NCBI GenBank assembly: GCA_030040695.1
Contig: JASHTE010000155.1
Location: forward strand, 1-11,129
From: Vulcanimicrobiota bacterium
Lineage (GTDB): Bacteria > Vulcanimicrobiota > Vulcanimicrobiia > Vulcanimicrobiales > Vulcanimicrobiaceae
Direction of reading: 5' to 3'
Length of the DNA stretch: 11,129 nt
Made by a program: the position numbers and the translations under genes. Below the pieces are notes generated by a model. That model worked only from the letters and a program-made list of their open reading frames with translations. It was not told the DNA's origin and searched no databases. Positions 6,695 to 11,129 of the stretch are shown one piece after another (position 1 is the stretch's first letter; each line of letters opens with the position of its first letter).

Positions 6695-7532
6695 TACGAC
6701 CACCGGCGCTCGCGTCGTCTGCATCGGCGGAGCGAGCGCCGACCGCATCTTCCGCTGCTCCGATGCCGCGCATATGCGGACGTCAAACCCCGCGCACGCC
6801 GAGCGCGGGTTCGGCGGCGTTGCGCGAAACGTCGCTGAGAATCTTGCACGCCTCGGCGTCCAGGTCGCTTTTTGCGGGACCGTCGGCAACGACGATGCAG
6901 GTCGCGATCTCGTGCGTCATCTGCAAGCCGCGGGCTGCGACGTCGGGGGCGTTCGCGCCGTCGACGGTGCGGTGACTGCGCAGTACGTAGCGATCATCGC
7001 GGCCGACGGGGAGCTCGTCGTAGCGGCGTTCGACTCCGGCGTGCTCGAGAGTACAACGCTCGCCGATCTCGAGAACTGGATGGGATTCGCCGTCGGCGCT
7101 GCGTGGCTCGTCGTCGACTGCAATCTTCCCGCCCCGCTTCTCGCCGACGTGATAGAGCGCCGCCGCCACTCACGGTGGCGGCTCGCCGTCGACGGCACAA
7201 GCGTTGCGAAGGTCTCTCGCCTACCGAAAGATCTCTCACCGGTGGACGTGCTGTTCGTCAACGAAGCGGAGGCGCGTACACATGGCGTGCGCGGCGCGAA
7301 GGCGATCGTGACGTCGCGTGGCGCCCGCGGGATTCTCCTGCACGCAGAGGGTGGGCTCGCAGAGATCCCGCCGCCAAGCGTGCAAAACGTCGTCGACGTG
7401 ACCGGTGCGGGCGACGCACTCCTTGCCGGAACGCTGCAAGGCTTGATCGACGGCAAGCCGTTGCACGAAGCGCTCACGCGCGCGACCACCCTGGCTGCCC
7501 GGACCCTGCAATCACCGACGGCCGTTCCGTGA
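6612..7532 (+). CDS. psuK: PfkB-family sugar/nucleoside kinase, probable pseudouridine kinase
   Basis: This is a ribokinase-fold kinase. The first strand and substrate loop (ARVVCIGGASADRIF) are followed by GFGGVARNVAENLARLG, the PfkB N-terminal signature. The C-terminal signature DVTGAGDALLAG includes the catalytic base Asp268, counted from ATG 6612. Its stop overlaps psuG by 4 bp, and kinase-psuG pairs are the usual arrangement for pseudouridine breakdown, so pseudouridine to pseudouridine 5'-phosphate is the likely reaction. The start is uncertain. No ATG, GTG or TTG lies between the peptidase stop at 6694 and the first beta-strand. The nearest canonical options are ATG 6612 and TTG 6594, which give a 30-40 residue extension overlapping the peptidase gene by 83-101 bp. 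An ATT at 6690 sits exactly at the peptidase stop. The family is sure; the substrate is contextual. Confidence 0.82.
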   Translation: MGTFRPIRCTNSRFISVGRTGWTVTFISTTTGARVVCIGGASADRIFRCSDAAHMRTSNPAHAERGFGGVARNVAENLARLGVQVAFCGTVGNDDAGRDLVRHLQAAGCDVGGVRAVDGAVTAQYVAIIAADGELVVAAFDSGVLESTTLADLENWMGFAVGAAWLVVDCNLPAPLLADVIERRRHSRWRLAVDGTSVAKVSRLPKDLSPVDVLFVNEAEARTHGVRGAKAIVTSRGARGILLHAEGGLAEIPPPSVQNVVDVTGAGDALLAGTLQGLIDGKPLHEALTRATTLAARTLQSPTAVP

Positions 7533-8473
7533 AGTACTCCGATGAGGTCGCAAAGGCGAAGGGCAGCGGCGTACCGATCGTCGCGCTCGAAACGACCATC
7601 CTTTCCCATGGGATGCCCTATCCGCAGAATCTCGAAACCGCGCGCGACGTCGAGCGGATCGTTCGTGACGCGGGCGGCGTGCCCGCGACGATCGCAGTCT
7701 TGAAGGGCGAGATTCAAGTCGGGCTCGACGCCAAGCAACTCGAACGCGTCGCCTTCGAACCGATGCTCAAGCTTGGTCGCGCCGATCTCGCCTACGCGCT
7801 GGCGAAAGGCGCCGATGGGGCAACCACGGTTGCGGCGACTGCGCACTGCGCCGCAATCGCAGGGATTCGCGTGTTCGCCACCGGCGGTATCGGGGGCGTC
7901 CACCGCGGCGTGGAGTCGACGATGGATATCTCCGGCGACCTCGACACGCTCGCCTCAACGCCGATCGCCGTGGTTTGCGCCGGGGCGAAGGCGATCCTCG
8001 ATCTACCCAAGACGCTCGAGGCTTTGGAGACGCGCGGTATTCCCGTCGTAGGCTTCCGCACCAGCGAGCTTCCCGCATTTTGGAGCCGTTCGAGTGAGTT
8101 ACCGCTCTCGCTCCGTGCAGAGTCGACGCAGGAGATCGCAGCGATGATCGACGCGCAAGAGACGCTCGGTTTGCGCAGCGCGATCGTCGTCGCAAATCCG
8201 ATTTCGCCGGACGACGAGATTCCGGCGCAGACGCTGCAGGTGCAGATTGACGCGGCAATCGCTGAGGCGAGCGCCGCGCGGATCTCAGGGAAGGCCCTGA
8301 CGCCGTGGCTGCTCGATCGCCTTTTCACGCTCACCGAAGGGCGGACGCTGCGCGCGAATGTCGCGCTCGTCCGTTCGAACGCCCGGCTTGCGGCCGAGAT
8401 TGCTCTCAGCCTACGAGATCGTGCCAGCTCTGCGCGTGCAGATGCACGCCGTAATACTCCGCCGCAGCCCTGA
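7529..8473 (+). CDS. psuG: Pseudouridine-5'-phosphate glycosidase
   Basis: This 314-residue enzyme breaks the C-C glycosidic bond of pseudouridine 5'-phosphate to give uracil and ribose 5-phosphate. Conserved blocks are ALETTILSHGMPYPQN (near residue 20), GADGATTVAATAHCAA, FATGGIGGVHRG (residues 119-127 for GGIGGVHRG), STMDISGDL and GKALTPWLLD. Glu21, Lys81, Lys154 and Asn277 match, by a near-constant offset, the catalytic residues I recall for the E. coli enzyme (Glu31, Lys93, Lys166, Asn289), so it should be active. GTG 7529 overlaps the kinase stop as GTGA and gives the family length; longer in-frame readings into the kinase gene are non-homologous. The last 15 or so residues (from about SSARADARR) go beyond the usual end of the family and overlap the 3' end of the opposing gene. 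Confidence 0.95.
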   Translation: MKYSDEVAKAKGSGVPIVALETTILSHGMPYPQNLETARDVERIVRDAGGVPATIAVLKGEIQVGLDAKQLERVAFEPMLKLGRADLAYALAKGADGATTVAATAHCAAIAGIRVFATGGIGGVHRGVESTMDISGDLDTLASTPIAVVCAGAKAILDLPKTLEALETRGIPVVGFRTSELPAFWSRSSELPLSLRAESTQEIAAMIDAQETLGLRSAIVVANPISPDDEIPAQTLQVQIDAAIAEASAARISGKALTPWLLDRLFTLTEGRTLRANVALVRSNARLAAEIALSLRDRASSARADARRNTPPQP

Positions 8474-8660
8474 TGTTCTCGAACGCGAGCGCTCGCTCGC
8501 GGTCGCTGACACCCGCTACTTCGCCGAAGCGCGCGATCGCGCTCCGGACATGTGAAGCGTCGGTCAGCGGCTCCTTTCGCTCCTTTGGAAAGGCGAAGAT
8601 GCTCGCCGGCAGCTTTGGGCGCGGCTCGTTTCCGCGCAGCGGCTTCCATGTGATCTCCAT
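8406..8660 (-). CDS. Small DUF6582-like protein
   Basis: This 84-residue protein starts at ATG 8660-8658 on the minus strand. It contains the block FAFPKERKEPLTDASHVRSA, then IARFGEVAGVSDRERALAFENI and RAAAEYYGVHLHAQSWHDL. I recognise this as the widespread short DUF6582-type pattern of uncharacterised proteins, often found as a tail on phage prohead protease-like or other proteins and also alone. No biochemical function is known to me. The domain begins shortly after the ATG; the open frame continues about 43 codons upstream, but that part is Arg-rich and not family-like. No clear Shine-Dalgarno precedes the ATG, so leaderless translation is possible. Its last 68 bp are antisense to the 3' end of psuG. 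Confidence 0.8.
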   Translation of the reverse strand: MEITWKPLRGNEPRPKLPASIFAFPKERKEPLTDASHVRSAIARFGEVAGVSDRERALAFENIRAAAEYYGVHLHAQSWHDLVG

Positions 8661-8738
8661 AGGAGCAAGTCTACGGACGCGCTGTTGCGATGGTGTTTCC
8701 TTGGAGTGATCGCCGCGTGAACGTCGTAAGACCGCCGT
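8661..8738. promoter_or_regulatory. Short divergent promoter region between the DUF6582-like gene and puuE
   Basis: This 78-bp gap separates two genes that are transcribed away from each other, so promoters for both should lie in it or just inside the genes. I see no strong -35/-10 pair on either strand and no obvious operator palindrome. The assignment rests on gene arrangement. Confidence 0.3.
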
Positions 8739-9653
8739 GTGCAGTCGTATCCGCGCGACCTCATCGGCTATGGCCGCAATCCTCCGCACCCCGGCTGGCC
8801 GGGCGATGCCCGCATCGCCGTGCAGATCGTCCTGAACTACGAGGAGGGCTCGGAGTACTCCATCCCCGACGGCGACGGTTTCTCAGAGACCTACCTCACC
8901 GAAGTCCCGGGAGCGACGCTTGGAGCAGGGAGGCGCGACCTCATCGTCGAGTCCATCTACGAGTACGGAAGCCGCGCCGGGTTCTGGCGGCTCATGCGCC
9001 TCTTCGCCGAGCGCAGATTACCCATAACGATCTTCGGCGCCGCGCTGGCGCTGGAGCGCAATCCCGAGGCGGCGCGCGCGATTCGCGAGGCAGGATACGA
9101 AGTCTGCGCACACGGGCGCCGCTGGGTCAGTTTCCACGAGATGAGCGAGGAGCAGGAGCGTGAAGATATGCGACGCGCGATCGAGTCGCTTGCGCAAATT
9201 ACCGGAGAGCGTCCCTACGGATGGTATTGCCGCTACGCCCCGAGTGAGAACACGCGTCGCCTCGTTGTCGAAGAGGGCGGCTTCCTCTACGACTCCGATG
9301 CGTACAACGATGATCTTCCGTACTGGGTTCGCGTCGGAGGCAAGGCGCATCTCGTGATTCCTTACACACTCGACGCGAACGACATGAAGTTCTCGGTCGC
9401 GCCCGGATTTACGTCGCCATCCGGCTACTTCGAGTACTTGCGCGACACGTTCGACGTGCTCTACAGAGAGGGAGCAACGTCTCCGAAGATGATGTCCGTC
9501 GGGTTGCACTGCCGACTCGCAGGACGCCCGGGCCGTGCCGCTGCTCTTGAGCGCTTCCTCGATTACGTGCTTGCGCACGACCGTGTTTGGATCGCTCGGC
9601 GCGTCGATATCGCGCGCCACTGGATCGCGCAGCACCCGGCGGAGAGCATCTAA
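8739..9653 (+). CDS. puuE: Allantoinase PuuE (polysaccharide deacetylase family)
   Basis: This 304-residue protein begins YPRDLIGYGRNPPHPGWPGDARIAVQ and continues with VLNYEEGSEYSIPDGD and SETYLTEVPG, the unmistakable start of cofactor-independent PuuE allantoinases, which share the polysaccharide deacetylase barrel. Later family blocks include YGSRAGFWRLMRLF, CAHGRRW (His125), the GWYCRYAPSENTRRL stretch and YDSDAYNDDLPYW. It hydrolyses allantoin to allantoate in the cytoplasm. Most relatives I recall have HGWRW or HGLRW where this one has HGRRW, a small deviation. GTG 8739 is forced, as an in-frame TAA lies at 8727-8729. The next gene starts on the base after its stop codon, and that gene encodes the expected next enzyme. 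Confidence 0.93.
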   Translation: MQSYPRDLIGYGRNPPHPGWPGDARIAVQIVLNYEEGSEYSIPDGDGFSETYLTEVPGATLGAGRRDLIVESIYEYGSRAGFWRLMRLFAERRLPITIFGAALALERNPEAARAIREAGYEVCAHGRRWVSFHEMSEEQEREDMRRAIESLAQITGERPYGWYCRYAPSENTRRLVVEEGGFLYDSDAYNDDLPYWVRVGGKAHLVIPYTLDANDMKFSVAPGFTSPSGYFEYLRDTFDVLYREGATSPKMMSVGLHCRLAGRPGRAAALERFLDYVLAHDRVWIARRVDIARHWIAQHPAESI

Positions 9654-10874
9654 GTGAGCGACGTCAACGAGCGCCTCGCGGAGCTTGCACAGATCGGGCG
9701 CGTCGAGCATGGCATCGATCGAGCCCTCGCCACGCCTGCTGAGCGCGCCGCCCGCCTGCGCTTCGCAACGTGGGCGCGCGAGCGAGGTTACTCGCTCACG
9801 CAAGACCGCGTCGGTAATCTCTTCGCGCGCCGCAAAGGTGTGCGCGAAGGCGCGCGACCGCTGCTCGTCGGCTCACACCTGGACACCGTCAAGAGCGGCG
9901 GCGCCTATGACGGCGCGTACGGCGTCGTCGCTGCACTCTGCGCACTCGAAGCCCTCGACGAGCGCAACGCGGAGACGGAGCATCCAATCGAAGCGGTCGC
10001 GTGGGTCGGAGAAGAGGGAGGCCGCTTTCCGTTCGCCTGCGTCGGCAGCGCCGTCTTTACGGGAGCGTTCGACGCAGAACGCGCGCTCGCCCTGACTGAT
10101 TCCGAGGGCGTAACGCTCGCGCAGGCACTCGCATCTTCGGAGGGTGGCCTTTTAGGCGACGTGCCGCAGCGCGAAGACTCGCGGGTTGCGGCGTATCTCG
10201 AGATCCACATCGAGCAGGGGCCGATCCTCGAGCGTGAAGGCGTCTCACTCGGCATCGTCACGGCCATCAACGGCCAGCGCCGGTATCGTGTCGTCGTGAA
10301 CGGGACGCCGGGACACGCCGGCACGGTTCCCATGGCACGGCGCGGCGACGCGCTCTGTGCAGCAGCCGACATGATACACACAGTCGAGCGTGCCGCGCTC
10401 TCTACCGGAGAGTGCGTCGTGACCTTCGGCACGCTCGTCGTCGAGCCGAATGCGCCTAACGTGATTCCCGGACGCGTCGCCTTCTCGGTTGACATTCGCT
10501 CTCCGGAAGACGCGCGCATCGAAGCGGTCGAGGTCGCGTTGCGGGATGCGGCCGGCGACGTCAATGCTCGCCGGCGCGTTGCAGCCGCAATTGAGCGTCT
10601 TCAGGGGCATGCGCCGATTCCGATGGACCCAAAGCTCCGTAACGCGATCGCTCGAGCCATCGACCCGCTCGGAGAGCGGGTGATCGACGTCCCGAGCGGT
10701 GCCGGGCATGACGCGATGCTTCTCGCGCGCATCGCGCCGAGCGCGATGATCTTCGTGCCCTCTATCGGCGGCCGGAGTCACGTTCCCGACGAAGAGACAT
10801 CACCTCGCGACCTGGGGCTCGGCGTTGCCGCTCTGACTGCATCGATCATCGAAGTGGAAAGGTTCGTCGTCTAG
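9654..10874 (+). CDS. allC: Zn-dependent M20-family amidohydrolase, probable allantoate amidohydrolase
   Basis: This 406-residue protein is of the hydantoinase/carbamoylase family (M20 fold with a dimerisation domain). The two-metal site is complete: His75 in GSHLDTV, Asp86 in GGAYDGAYGV, Glu120/Glu121 in GEEGGRF, His185 in EIHIEQGP and His376 in GRSHVPDEETSP. NGTPGHAGTVPM marks the central lid domain. The family splits into allantoate amidohydrolases, N-carbamoyl-L-amino acid hydrolases and beta-ureidopropionases. Being directly joined to puuE (GTG 9654 follows the TAA at 9651-9653) makes allantoate the likely substrate, releasing ammonia and CO2 to give ureidoglycine. Beta-ureidopropionase acting in uracil breakdown would also suit the upstream psuG, so substrate assignment is contextual. 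Confidence 0.87.
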   Translation: MSDVNERLAELAQIGRVEHGIDRALATPAERAARLRFATWARERGYSLTQDRVGNLFARRKGVREGARPLLVGSHLDTVKSGGAYDGAYGVVAALCALEALDERNAETEHPIEAVAWVGEEGGRFPFACVGSAVFTGAFDAERALALTDSEGVTLAQALASSEGGLLGDVPQREDSRVAAYLEIHIEQGPILEREGVSLGIVTAINGQRRYRVVVNGTPGHAGTVPMARRGDALCAAADMIHTVERAALSTGECVVTFGTLVVEPNAPNVIPGRVAFSVDIRSPEDARIEAVEVALRDAAGDVNARRRVAAAIERLQGHAPIPMDPKLRNAIARAIDPLGERVIDVPSGAGHDAMLLARIAPSAMIFVPSIGGRSHVPDEETSPRDLGLGVAALTASIIEVERFVV

Positions 10875-10882
10875 GGAGACTC

Positions 10883-11129
10883 GTGCGCTTCTTCATTTGC
10901 GGTTCAGCGCTGCGCGGCCAGCCGGATCACCAGAACCTCGGGACCGCGTCTTTCTTAGGAGAGGCGCAAACCGCGCCGAAGTATCGCCTGCACTCCGTGA
11001 AGAACGGTTGGCATCCCGGAATCTACGAGGTTGCGCGAGACGGCATCTCAATTCCCGGCGAACTCTACGAGCTCACGGAGACGCAACACGAGCATCTTCT
11101 CGCAGGTGAACCGCCCGACATGTACGAGG
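10883..11129 (+). CDS. Gamma-glutamylcyclotransferase-like / allophanate hydrolase C-terminal-type domain (partial)
   Basis: GTG 10883 follows an AGGGAG ribosome binding site at 10873-10878, 4 bases upstream and 8 bp after the previous stop. The first 82 codons are present; the rest lies beyond the window. RFFICGSALRG is a gamma-glutamylcyclotransferase-like opening (the family has a YGSLMRG-type loop). GEAQTAPKYRLHSV, HPGIYEV, IPGELYELTE and GEPPDMYE match the pattern of the C-terminal domain of allophanate hydrolase (AtzF type) and its stand-alone relatives. It is clearly not preceded by an amidase domain. In this operon it probably has a role in handling the ureido products of allantoate, but no reaction can be named. 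Confidence 0.78.
   Translation, partial: MRFFICGSALRGQPDHQNLGTASFLGEAQTAPKYRLHSVKNGWHPGIYEVARDGISIPGELYELTETQHEHLLAGEPPDMYE

Noticed and set aside
6872..7528. Long N-terminal extension of PsuG
   Set aside because: It is an Arg-rich out-of-frame reading of the kinase gene; GTG 7529 gives the family length and a classic 4-bp overlap.
6917..7903. Long minus-strand frame (328 codons) opposite the kinase and psuG
   Set aside because: Both sense genes carry complete family motifs; the antisense frame is a GC-rich shadow with no motif.
8473..8709. Plus-strand 78-residue frame after psuG
   Set aside because: It is antisense to the DUF6582-like gene, whose family pattern is clear on the minus strand.

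Overview
The window is GC-rich bacterial chromosome, densely packed, with mostly plus-strand genes, very short gaps or overlaps, and many GTG/TTG starts. Nothing in it fixes the taxon. The mix (secreted Gly/Tyr-rich protein, S9 peptidase, MgtC, catabolic enzymes, a DUF6582-like small protein) would suit a soil-type bacterium from a poorly studied phylum such as Eremiobacterota, but that is a guess. I saw no rRNA, tRNA, CRISPR array, insertion sequence, prophage or convincing terminator.

Layout. (1) Positions 1-363, minus strand: the N-terminal part of an exported Gly/Tyr/Ser-rich protein built from 10-residue (30-bp) repeats, cut by the window edge. (2) Positions 364-517: a gap of about 150 bp between divergent genes, with no feature I can define. 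(3) Positions 518-851: a 21-codon mini-ORF with a strong ribosome binding site overlaps the start of a 92-residue protein I do not recognise. (4) Positions 857-3977: three tightly packed genes matching the trans-4-hydroxy-L-proline pathway: an epimerase/racemase with both catalytic cysteines, a DapA-family lyase/deaminase and a DadA-like FAD oxidoreductase. Together they could convert hydroxyproline to alpha-ketoglutarate semialdehyde; the final dehydrogenase is not in the window. (5) Positions 3983-6694: an MgtC-family membrane protein and an exported S9 prolyl-oligopeptidase-type peptidase follow at 5 and 21 bp. (6) Positions 6612-8473: a PfkB-family kinase and pseudouridine-5'-phosphate glycosidase, a probable pseudouridine-salvage pair. 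(7) Positions 8406-8660, minus strand: a small DUF6582-like protein whose 3' end overlaps psuG tail to tail. (8) Positions 8739-11129: PuuE-type allantoinase, an M20-family allantoate amidohydrolase-like enzyme and the start of a stand-alone domain resembling the C-terminus of allophanate hydrolase.

How the genes fit together. Genes from 518 to 8473 run in one direction with gaps of at most 21 bp or overlaps, so they may form one long operon. The genes from 8739 form a second one. The shared theme is salvage of carbon and nitrogen from dead biomass: hydroxyproline from collagen or plant wall proteins (helped by the exported peptidase), pseudouridine from RNA, and allantoin from purines. Each pathway is well known; having all three side by side is the notable feature. 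No clearly novel system is evident.
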